Below are positions 8,046 to 12,689 of a DNA stretch of 13,112 bases, one piece after another (within the stretch, counting starts at the first letter, position 1; the number at the start of each line of letters is the position of its first letter). Under the pieces are notes generated by a model. The model ran no database searches and was not told the DNA's origin. It saw nothing but the letters and a program-made list of their open reading frames with translations. The DNA is taken from the NCBI GenBank assembly GCA_900752345.1, contig CAADVA010000054.1:1-13112 (forward strand), written 5' to 3'. Source of the stretch: an uncultured Collinsella sp. (GTDB lineage: Bacteria > Actinomycetota > Coriobacteriia > Coriobacteriales > Coriobacteriaceae). Both the position numbers and the translations under genes were made by a program.

Positions 8046-8172
8046 GGGCCCGCCCTGTTGTTACTTTTCAGAACGTTCTCGGACATGCAAGAAACCCCCG
8101 CTGCGCACTTCGTGCGGCGGGGGTTTCTTGCGTCCTGCGGAGTGTTCTGAAAAGTAACAACAGGGCGGGCCC
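8046..8172 (+). repeat. nested palindromic element 1 (127 nt)
   Basis: Perfect 29-nt outer arms (8046-8074 and 8144-8172) enclose two unpaired 12-nt spacers, GTTCTCGGACAT (8075-8086) and GTCCTGCGGAGT (8132-8143). Inside these lies a perfect 15-bp inner stem (8087-8101 with 8117-8131), capped by the mini-hairpin CGCACTTCGTGCG (8104-8116). Layout: 29-12-15-15-15-12-29. It shares architecture, spacer motifs and apical hairpin with element 2 on the opposite strand. I do not recognise it as a named repeat family. Possibilities are a structured RNA, a folded single-stranded DNA site or a palindromic mobile repeat. Confidence 0.9.
8087..8131 (+). terminator. probable oppF terminator (inner stem of element 1)
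   Basis: The 15-bp stem GCAAGAAACCCCCGC / GCGGGGGTTTCTTGC is GC-rich at the loop side and passes into TTTCTT on the 3' side, mirrored by AAGAAA on the 5' side. It could therefore terminate transcription from either direction. The T tract is interrupted by a C and is itself paired, so termination strength is uncertain. Confidence 0.5.
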
Positions 8173-8198
8173 TACGTTAACTCGGCAGGGGGAGTGCG

Positions 8199-8232
8199 AT
8201 TCCCTGATCGCTCGCTTAATCTGATAGGGAAT
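8199..8232. repeat. inverted repeat, possible hairpin
   Basis: ATTCCCT (8199-8205) pairs with AGGGAAT (8226-8232). The stem extends inward by ATC/GAT if one G is bulged, giving about 10 bp with a 13-nt loop. No T run follows and the role is unknown. Confidence 0.5.
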
Positions 8233-8237
8233 TGTGT

Positions 8238-8263
8238 GAGGCCGGAGCCTTGGCTCCGGCCTC
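8238..8263. repeat. perfect 26-nt palindrome
   Basis: GAGGCCGGAGCC (8238-8249), TT, GGCTCCGGCCTC (8252-8263) form a perfect GC-rich palindrome that would fold into a very stable hairpin in RNA or a cruciform in DNA. CCCCATATAAGG follows, with no T run, so it is not a canonical terminator. It lies between the two large nested palindromes. Confidence 0.8.
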
Positions 8264-8353
8264 CCCATATAAGGGCTCGGCAAAGCAGAGCCACTAAATT
8301 TGCATCAGCCCTCAAAACATGTTTGAGAACGGTGCCTGGAGTACGTGCCCCTA

Positions 8354-8478
8354 GGGCAGGAATGAGGTTGCTTTCCAACGCATTCCGCAGGGGGCGGCAT
8401 TATTTTGTAGCGCGAAGCGCGGATCAAAATAATGCCGCATGCCCGAGGCCGCGTTGGAAAGCAACCTCATTCCTGCCC
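8354..8478 (-). repeat. nested palindromic element 2 (125 nt), inverted relative to element 1
   Basis: Perfect 28-nt outer arms (8354-8381 and 8451-8478) enclose 12-nt spacers ATTCCGCAGGGG (8382-8393) and ATGCCCGAGGCC (8439-8450). A perfect 14-bp inner stem (8394-8407 with 8425-8438) is capped by GCGCGAAGCGC (8410-8420). Read on the minus strand, the spacers become GGCCTCGGGCAT and CCCCTGCGGAAT, each 9/12 identical to those of element 1 in the same order, and the cap becomes GCGCTTCGCGC. The stems differ in sequence from element 1 yet stay fully complementary. Confidence 0.9.
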
Positions 8479-8516
8479 GAACAGATCAGTCTACCTGCGC
8501 ATTTACAAATTCGTAA

Positions 8517-8533
8517 ACTTTTTTCAAAAAAGT
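8517..8533 (+). promoter_or_regulatory. A/T palindrome upstream of the tRNA-Leu -35 box
   Basis: ACTTTTTTCAAAAAAGT is a perfect 8-bp inverted repeat around a single C, ending 2 nt before the -35 hexamer. It occupies the UP-element zone of the promoter. The same element, with a central G and the same 2-nt distance, precedes the tRNA-Gly promoter at 11991-12007. Confidence 0.7.
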
Positions 8534-8535
8534 GC

Positions 8536-8565
8536 TTGCACAGTTCTCGAATCATAGGTTATTAT
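8536..8565 (+). promoter_or_regulatory. promoter of tRNA-Leu
   Basis: TTGCAC (8536-8541) and TATTAT (8560-8565) are separated by 18 bp, with an A/T-rich upstream element. The predicted start near 8572 gives a leader of about 50 nt before the mature tRNA. Confidence 0.7.
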
Positions 8566-8572
8566 CTTCCTC

Positions 8573-8607
8573 GTTGAACGCGCGGGTTCAACAAAGCGAA
8601 CCGCGAA
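8573..8607 (+). other. tRNA-Leu leader with two competing hairpins
   Basis: GTTGAAC (8573-8579) pairs with GTTCAAC (8586-8592). Alternatively CGCGGGTTC (8581-8589) pairs with GAACCGCG downstream (ending near 8606) if one G is bulged. Both use the GGTTC segment, so only one can form at a time. This may be a processing signal in the pre-tRNA 5' leader; function unknown. Confidence 0.4.
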
Positions 8608-8622
8608 TCAACAACATAGCAT

Positions 8623-8712
8623 GTCGGAGTGGCGGAATTGGCAGACGCGCTAGCTTGAGGTGCTAGTGACCGCTTTTTGGTCATGCGGGTTCAAGTCCCG
8701 CCTCCGACACCA
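8623..8712 (+). tRNA. tRNA-Leu(GAG)
   Basis: The acceptor stem GTCGGAG/CTCCGAC is followed by discriminator A8709 and an encoded CCA (8710-8712). The anticodon stem CTAGC/GCTAG encloses the loop TTGAGGT, with anticodon GAG at 8657-8659, reading CUC and CUU. A long variable arm (TGACC, GCTTTTT, GGTCA at about 8667-8683) marks it as a class II tRNA. The T arm is GCGGG/CCCGC with loop TTCAAGT. All elements are intact. Confidence 0.97.
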
Positions 8713-8723
8713 TCGCATTTGAG

Positions 8724-8746
8724 AAGCCTCTTCGGAGGCTTTTTTA
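8724..8746 (+). terminator. terminator after tRNA-Leu
   Basis: AAGCCTC (8724-8730), TTCG tetraloop, GAGGCTT (8735-8741), then a T run form a compact, strong intrinsic terminator 12 nt after the CCA end. It leaves only 25 nt before the next start codon. Confidence 0.92.
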
Positions 8747-8771
8747 TTACCGATAGACGGTGAGGTTCACG

Positions 8772-11117
8772 ATGGAAACGCTTGAGCGCAATGAGTGGGC
8801 GGACGTTGCCCAATTGGTCGAGATCACGAGCGATGCTGTCATTATCTGCGAGCTCGACGGAACCATTTTGCATGTAAATAATCGCTTGCTCGACTTGATG
8901 TGCGAGGAGCGTTCCGATGTGATCAACGGGGACGTTAAAGACCTCTTGTACTCGTCGGCTTTTGAACGCGCGACAGAGCATCGGCTTCCTTTTGAGACCA
9001 ATGGAACAAAGAGCGAGTTGATGCTCAAGTTAAGTGACGGATCGTTTATTCCCGTCCTGGTTTGTGCCGGCTCGGTTACGCCGCCTCGAATCTTTGGCCG
9101 CCGTGCGCCGCGCGTTCTGGTGGCACTCCATAGCATCGAAGAACAGTATTCGCACGACCGTCAGCTCAAGCGTGCGCTTTCGGAGCTTAGAGTGGCGAAT
9201 AAGCGTCTCTCGGGTACATTGTCGGTCATTATGAGCACGGTGGGCTCCGATGAGCTGCCCAGTTTGTTAGATATCGTTTTGAACCAGCTTGTAGGAACGC
9301 TCGATGCTTCGGGTGCCGCTATCTATTTTTCTGAGAGCGGCGGTTTTAAGCTTCGCGGTGTCTCCAAGGAGCTGCACGACAGCTACCTGCCCGAGTTTTT
9401 GCCGTATGGCGCTGGCATTCCGACGTATGTTCTTCGCGAGTCGCGTGCCTGTCGCTTGTCGATTCAACAGGACCTTGAGGGTGATAGGGCTGCCTCCGGT
9501 ATGTTCATGGACCTGGACAATCGTTCTAAGCACCTGTTGCGCGTGCAGGATATGCCTCCGTACCGCAGCGAGATCTGTCTTCCCGTTTTTTACGGTACGC
9601 AGATCCTTGGCGTGCTGGAAGTTGGTTGGAAGCGCCCTCAGGCACCGCTCGCCTATGACGTTAATGTACTCGAGGTCATTTGCGATTACCTGTCTATCCA
9701 GCTGGTCGGCATGGCATCGAGCCTTCGCTCTCGTCGCACGGCCGAGCTTGGCCGCTCGCTCAATGTCTTACGTGATGAGTTGTTTACCTTTCTAGACGAT
9801 TCCGCCGCGGCTACCCAGGCTATATCGTCCGAGATTTGCAATATGCTCAACTGTCATTTTTGCCCTGTTGAGTATGACGCCAGTCTGGGCTCCTATGTCA
9901 TAGATTTTGAAGGCGGCAGTCGCGTTGCTTTGCCGGACGATCCCGAGAAACTTTTCTTTTCCACGACGGCGCCAGCGGCACGTTTGGGGGTTGGCTCTGA
10001 TGGCTTTGAGGCGTCTGTTTTGGGCGGCACGAGTGCCGAGGATCTTAAACACGTCCGTATAACTCGCGTTGACGAATCGATGCCTATGGGAGGCTGGCTT
10101 AGGGCGCATGGTCTGCCTTGCCAGGGTCTCTACGTCGACACCGGCATCGAGGCGGGGCGCCCGCGCTCTGAGGGTGATGGCAAGCACAGCAACGACGCGA
10201 TCGTTCCTGCTTCTGTTGCGAAAGGCCCGACGACGCGCGCGCTTCTGCTTCGTGACGGTAGTCAAGAGCCGATTGATGACCTTGAATATGACTACTTGGT
10301 GCACTTGGCGCATGACTTTGAACTGATCTACGAGGGCGAATCTCAAAAGCGCGAGGAGCGCCATATCGCTCAGACCCTCCAGATTGGCATGAGAAATTCG
10401 CTTGGTGACGTTCCGGGTATCGCGACCGATTCGGTATACCTTTCGGCAACGAATTCGGCGTTGGTTGGCGGCGACTTCTATACTCTTGTCCGTCTTCCCG
10501 ACGATTGCGCCGTTATGATTTTGGGCGATGTATCCGGCAAAGGAATCGAGGCGGCGTCGATGTCAGCGCTCGTCAAGACGGCGCTGACGGCCTATGCCTG
10601 GGAGGGTGCTGGGCCCGCCCGTATGGCCCGCTCGCTCAATAGCATGCTCATGGGCTTTTCGAGGGTCGAGACGTTCGTGACGGCGTTTATCGCCAAGATT
10701 GATCTTAAAGCGGGTCGCGCTACCTACTGCTCTGCGGGACATCCTCCCACTATGGTCATTAGACCGTCGTCGACGCCGCTTGGCGGCGGAGAAACCCGAG
10801 GGGGAGAAGTGGAGCTCCTTGGGTGCCAATCGGGCGTGATCGGTGCCTTTGAGAGCATGGTGTACGAGACAGGCGTGTTTACGTTCGCTCCTGGTGACAT
10901 GCTATTCATGTATACCGACGGAACAATCGAAGCACGTGATCGCTCGGGTGCTTTCTTTGGCGAGCAGCGCCTTCGTGACCTTCTGCTCTCTGTCTCGGGT
11001 GAGGGTGTATCGGGAATCTGCGGTAAGGTCTTGGGAGAGCTTGACCGCTTTACCGAGTCGGCGCTGGACGATGACATCGCGCTGGTTTCCCTTGAGTTTT
11101 TACGGGGTCGATCGTAG
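8772..11117 (+). CDS. PAS-GAF-GAF sensor protein phosphatase, SpoIIE/RsbU type (PP2C superfamily)
   Basis: This is a predicted soluble serine phosphatase acting on phosphorylated STAS proteins in partner-switching circuits. The 781 residues show a PAS-like domain (about 8-115, with ITSDAVIICELDGTILHVNN), a GAF domain (about 140-310), a more divergent GAF-like region (about 330-520), and a linker EERHIAQTLQIGMRN typical of this family. The PP2C domain (about 540-780) follows. Metal-ligand aspartates are in GGDFY (Asp568), GDVSGKGIEA (Asp586), YTDGTIE (Asp716) and DDDIALVSL (766-768), so it should be active. No membrane helix is seen. I chose ATG 8772 because GAGGT (8762-8766) lies 5 nt upstream; GTG 8760 is the alternative and adds four residues. 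The gene starts 25 nt after a terminator, so its promoter is unclear. The next gene encodes a plausible substrate. Confidence 0.9.
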   Translation: METLERNEWADVAQLVEITSDAVIICELDGTILHVNNRLLDLMCEERSDVINGDVKDLLYSSAFERATEHRLPFETNGTKSELMLKLSDGSFIPVLVCAGSVTPPRIFGRRAPRVLVALHSIEEQYSHDRQLKRALSELRVANKRLSGTLSVIMSTVGSDELPSLLDIVLNQLVGTLDASGAAIYFSESGGFKLRGVSKELHDSYLPEFLPYGAGIPTYVLRESRACRLSIQQDLEGDRAASGMFMDLDNRSKHLLRVQDMPPYRSEICLPVFYGTQILGVLEVGWKRPQAPLAYDVNVLEVICDYLSIQLVGMASSLRSRRTAELGRSLNVLRDELFTFLDDSAAATQAISSEICNMLNCHFCPVEYDASLGSYVIDFEGGSRVALPDDPEKLFFSTTAPAARLGVGSDGFEASVLGGTSAEDLKHVRITRVDESMPMGGWLRAHGLPCQGLYVDTGIEAGRPRSEGDGKHSNDAIVPASVAKGPTTRALLLRDGSQEPIDDLEYDYLVHLAHDFELIYEGESQKREERHIAQTLQIGMRNSLGDVPGIATDSVYLSATNSALVGGDFYTLVRLPDDCAVMILGDVSGKGIEAASMSALVKTALTAYAWEGAGPARMARSLNSMLMGFSRVETFVTAFIAKIDLKAGRATYCSAGHPPTMVIRPSSTPLGGGETRGGEVELLGCQSGVIGAFESMVYETGVFTFAPGDMLFMYTDGTIEARDRSGAFFGEQRLRDLLLSVSGEGVSGICGKVLGELDRFTESALDDDIALVSLEFLRGRS

Positions 11118-11198
11118 ACCGCGATACTTGACGGGCAAAATCTGCGCAGCTGCAGATATGTATGCATCGAGCGAGCTCTTTTGGGGAACCATGGTCGT

Positions 11199-11945
11199 AT
11201 GAATGAGTGGAATGACATAGCGGTTTTGACGCCACCGGGTGATGTCGACATCGCCTCGGTGTCCGTGCTGCGTCCACGGTTGGATAATCTGATCGACCGG
11301 GGCGTGCGTCGCGTTGTCATCAATTGCCAGGCCGTGGGCTTTATCGACTCGACGGGTTTGGCGTTTTTGCTTACACGTGCCAGAGAGCTCATGAGGCGAG
11401 AGGGCCTGCTTTCGCTCGTTAACGCCTCCGATGAGGTCATTCGCTTTTTGGAGATTGCCCGACTTGTCGACATCCTTCATGTTGCGGGTCCGGCGCGTGA
11501 GTCGATTCCCGCTATTCCGGTGGGAGAGTTGCCACGATGGAGCAAGAGCGTCGAGGTCCGACAGGGTATCGAGAATCTTCCATACTATCGACATCGCATC
11601 GCCGAACTCCTTGAATCGCTTCCGTTGCGCCGCGACGAGCGCTACGATGTCGCGTTGGCGTCGGGGGAGGCGCTGGGTAATGCCTATGACCATGCGGGCG
11701 GTATCGGGTGCGTCCTGACGGTTCAGGCCTATGGCGATCGCGTCGTGGTTGAGGTGCTTGATCGGGGTGCCGGCTATTCTATCGATGGAGCGAGCGAACC
11801 GGTCGCATCTGAGGAACGCGGCCGTGGTATCAAGCTTATGCGTATGCTCGTCGATAACGTGGAGGTTGCTCGTCGCACAGACGGCACCGGCACGCGCGTG
11901 CAGATGGTGAAGCTATTTAGCGAAGCACTGGAATCGCGTGCCTAG
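11199..11945 (+). CDS. STAS domain - RsbW-type HATPase fusion protein (anti-sigma antagonist plus anti-sigma kinase)
   Basis: The 248-residue protein joins two domains that are normally separate, opposing partners. Residues 1-100 form a STAS (SpoIIAA/RsbV-like) domain with the phosphorylation-site motif GFIDSTGLAFLL, Ser51 being the expected phosphoserine. Residues about 115-245 form an RsbW/SpoIIAB-like GHKL ATPase with N-box SGEALGNAYDHA (Glu157, Asn161), G1 motif VLDRGAGY (188-192) and G2 motif RGRGIKLM (207-214), all apparently intact. In classical switches the kinase binds a sigma factor or phosphorylates the STAS protein, and a PP2C phosphatase reverses this. The gene for such a phosphatase ends 81 nt upstream, so the two probably form an operon. 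ATG 11199 is preferred, with a weak GGGGAA 10 nt upstream. TTG 11181 is an in-frame alternative. The sigma factor or other target is not in the window. Confidence 0.85.
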   Translation: MNEWNDIAVLTPPGDVDIASVSVLRPRLDNLIDRGVRRVVINCQAVGFIDSTGLAFLLTRARELMRREGLLSLVNASDEVIRFLEIARLVDILHVAGPARESIPAIPVGELPRWSKSVEVRQGIENLPYYRHRIAELLESLPLRRDERYDVALASGEALGNAYDHAGGIGCVLTVQAYGDRVVVEVLDRGAGYSIDGASEPVASEERGRGIKLMRMLVDNVEVARRTDGTGTRVQMVKLFSEALESRA

Positions 11946-11990
11946 CCAATCGCTTTAGCGCGTTTAGCCACCAAGAACACGCGGCCGGCA

Positions 11991-12007
11991 ACTTTTTTGA
12001 AAAAAGT
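11991..12007 (+). promoter_or_regulatory. A/T palindrome upstream of the tRNA-Gly -35 box
   Basis: ACTTTTTTGAAAAAAGT is a perfect 8-bp inverted repeat around one G. It is identical except for the centre base to the element before tRNA-Leu (8517-8533), and the distance to the -35 box is the same 2 nt. No separate terminator for the STAS-HATPase gene is evident between 11946 and here. Confidence 0.7.
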
Positions 12008-12009
12008 AC

Positions 12010-12038
12010 TTGCGTCTTTTGGATAACTCGCGTAAATT
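12010..12038 (+). promoter_or_regulatory. promoter of the tRNA-Gly/Cys/Gly cluster
   Basis: TTGCGT (12010-12015) and TAAATT (12033-12038) are separated by 17 bp, directly after the A/T palindrome. Transcription would start near 12045, only a few bases before the mature tRNA-Gly. Confidence 0.7.
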
Positions 12039-12050
12039 AATAACCCGCAA

Positions 12051-12126
12051 GCGGACATGGCTCAGTTGGTAGAGCACAACCTTGCCAAGGTTGGGGTCGC
12101 GGGTTCGAGCCCCGTTGTCCGCTCCA
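12051..12126 (+). tRNA. tRNA-Gly(GCC), copy 1
   Basis: The acceptor stem GCGGACA/TGTCCGC is followed by discriminator T12123 and encoded CCA. The D arm is GCTC/GAGC. The anticodon stem CAACC/GGTTG has loop TTGCCAA, with anticodon GCC at 12084-12086, reading GGC and GGU. The T arm GCGGG/CCCGT has loop TTCGAGC. It is 76 nt and identical to the copy at 12277-12352. Confidence 0.97.
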
Positions 12127-12136
12127 TTGCATTTCC

Positions 12137-12159
12137 GGACCGTTTAGGCGGTCCTTTTT
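12137..12159 (+). terminator. terminator-like hairpin between tRNA-Gly and tRNA-Cys
   Basis: GGACCG (12137-12142), TTTAGG loop, CGGTCC (12149-12154), then TTTTT. The T run ends 2 nt before tRNA-Cys, leaving no room for a separate promoter, so read-through must occur if tRNA-Cys is expressed from the upstream promoter. Confidence 0.75.
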
Positions 12160-12160
12160 C

Positions 12161-12234
12161 GGCGAAGTGGCCAAGTGGTAAGGCAGAGGCCTGCAAAGCC
12201 TTTACCCCCGGTTCGAATCCGGGCTTCGCCTCCA
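12161..12234 (+). tRNA. tRNA-Cys(GCA)
   Basis: The acceptor stem GGCGAAG/CTTCGCC is followed by T12231 and encoded CCA. The anticodon arm GAGGC/GCCTT (one G-U pair) has loop CTGCAAA, with anticodon GCA at 12193-12195. The T arm is CCCGG/CCGGG with loop TTCGAAT. It is 74 nt with all arms intact. Confidence 0.97.
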
Positions 12235-12243
12235 GGCAACATC

Positions 12244-12270
12244 CGGGCGCTCCGGCGCCCGTTTTGTTTT
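12244..12270 (+). terminator. terminator-like hairpin between tRNA-Cys and the second tRNA-Gly
   Basis: CGGGCGC (12244-12250), loop TCCG, GCGCCCG (12255-12261), then TTTTGTTTT. A strong 7-bp GC stem with a T run, only 6 nt before the next tRNA, again without room for a recognisable -35/-10 pair. Confidence 0.8.
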
Positions 12271-12276
12271 ACATAT

Positions 12277-12352
12277 GCGGACATGGCTCAGTTGGTAGAG
12301 CACAACCTTGCCAAGGTTGGGGTCGCGGGTTCGAGCCCCGTTGTCCGCTCCA
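12277..12352 (+). tRNA. tRNA-Gly(GCC), copy 2
   Basis: This is identical over all 76 nt, including CCA, to the copy at 12051-12126, with anticodon GCC at 12310-12312. Flanking bases differ at once on both sides, so the duplication (or gene conversion) is confined to the gene. No dedicated promoter is visible in the 42 nt after tRNA-Cys. Confidence 0.97.
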
Positions 12353-12360
12353 ACTATCTT

Positions 12361-12387
12361 ACGCGGTTCTAACGAACCGCGTTTTTT
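12361..12387 (+). terminator. terminator of the tRNA cluster
   Basis: ACGCGGTTC (12361-12369), loop TAAC, GAACCGCGT (12374-12382), then TTTTT. This perfect 9-bp stem, 8 nt after the last CCA, is the strongest terminator of the three in the cluster. Confidence 0.93.
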
Positions 12388-12398
12388 GTTGACGCTGC

Positions 12399-12503
12399 GC
12401 GAGCCCCGGGCACCCCATCTTGCCCCCTCAATCGTCGGTCGCGTACATAAAGTACGCTTCCCTCCTCTTTCGCGGCAACCTGGGGCACCCGGAGCCCGCT
12501 CGC
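12399..12503. repeat. imperfect long inverted repeat with central hairpin
   Basis: The left arm 12399-12424 and right arm 12474-12503 are mostly complementary (GCGAG/CTCGC, CCCGG/CCGGG, CCCCA/TGGGG, TTGCC/GGCAA), with internal mismatches and about 4 extra bases on the right. In the centre, GCGTAC (12441-12446) pairs with GTACGC (12452-12457) around ATAAA. It resembles the two nested palindromes in general size, but its spacers lack their motifs. Confidence 0.55.
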
Positions 12504-12615
12504 TGTTGTGGCCGGGGGAGTGAGTCTTCCGTTCTTTTCACTAATCGATCGATTCGTCCCAGGAGGCTCGAGCCCGAGAGGGAGCGAGCGTTTTGGGGTG
12601 TGGCTGTGGCGTTGT

Positions 12616-12646
12616 TTGCCTCGAATGACAGCTTTGGGCGTATCAT
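12616..12646 (+). promoter_or_regulatory. candidate promoter of the alpha-glucosidase gene
   Basis: TTGCCT (12616-12621) and TATCAT (12641-12646) are 19 bp apart, a little wide, and lie about 44 nt before the start codon. This is the best pair found by eye in the interval. Confidence 0.35.
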
Positions 12647-12689
12647 CGTGGGCATCTCGCAAAACCTCGTTGCAAGGGAGGCTCACCCC

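Larger units (their letters stand above)
8030..8622. other. gene-free interval rich in palindromes between oppF and tRNA-Leu
   Basis: I see no credible protein gene here. The interval holds two large nested inverted repeats (8046-8172 and 8354-8478), two smaller hairpins (8199-8232 and 8238-8263), an A/T palindrome, and the tRNA-Leu promoter and leader. The stretch 8264-8353 contains only short inverted repeats such as GGCTC/GAGCC and CTCAAA/TTTGAG. No transposase or phage gene accompanies the palindromes. Confidence 0.8.
12388..12689. other. intergenic region before the alpha-glucosidase gene
   Basis: I see no gene here. It contains the imperfect palindrome 12399-12503, the 12-bp palindrome AATCGATCGATT (12543-12554), the 10-bp palindrome GGCTCGAGCC (12565-12574), and a possible promoter for the downstream gene. 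An operator function for the short palindromes (for example for a sugar-responsive repressor) is possible but unsupported. Confidence 0.7.

Noticed and set aside
5774..8086. Very long open frame (about 770 codons) on the minus strand across oppC-oppD-oppF
   Set aside because: It runs antisense to three convincing genes, has repeated Leu/Gly/Arg/His-rich composition mirroring their codons, and shows no recognisable domain.
8046..8478. Ends of an insertion sequence or composite transposon
   Set aside because: The region between the palindromes has no transposase, no clear target-site duplication flanks either element, and each element is a closed palindrome rather than a terminal repeat pair.
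8046..8478. Integron attC sites or a CRISPR array
   Set aside because: There are no spaced direct repeats as in CRISPR. The arms lack the attC R'/R'' core pattern and show perfect rather than imperfect pairing with extrahelical bases.
8194..8577. Open frame of about 127 codons across the palindromic interval
   Set aside because: It reads straight through both arms of nested element 2, has no ribosome site, and no domain is recognisable.
11118..11198. A small gene or promoter between the phosphatase and STAS-HATPase genes
   Set aside because: The 81-nt gap has no ribosome site followed by an independent frame, and no convincing -35/-10 pair. Cotranscription is simpler.
12057..12392. Open frames through the tRNA-Gly/Cys/Gly cluster
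   Set aside because: They translate tRNA genes in two frames, and the repeated peptide MAQLVEHNLAKVGVAGSSPVVRS is just the duplicated tRNA-Gly sequence.
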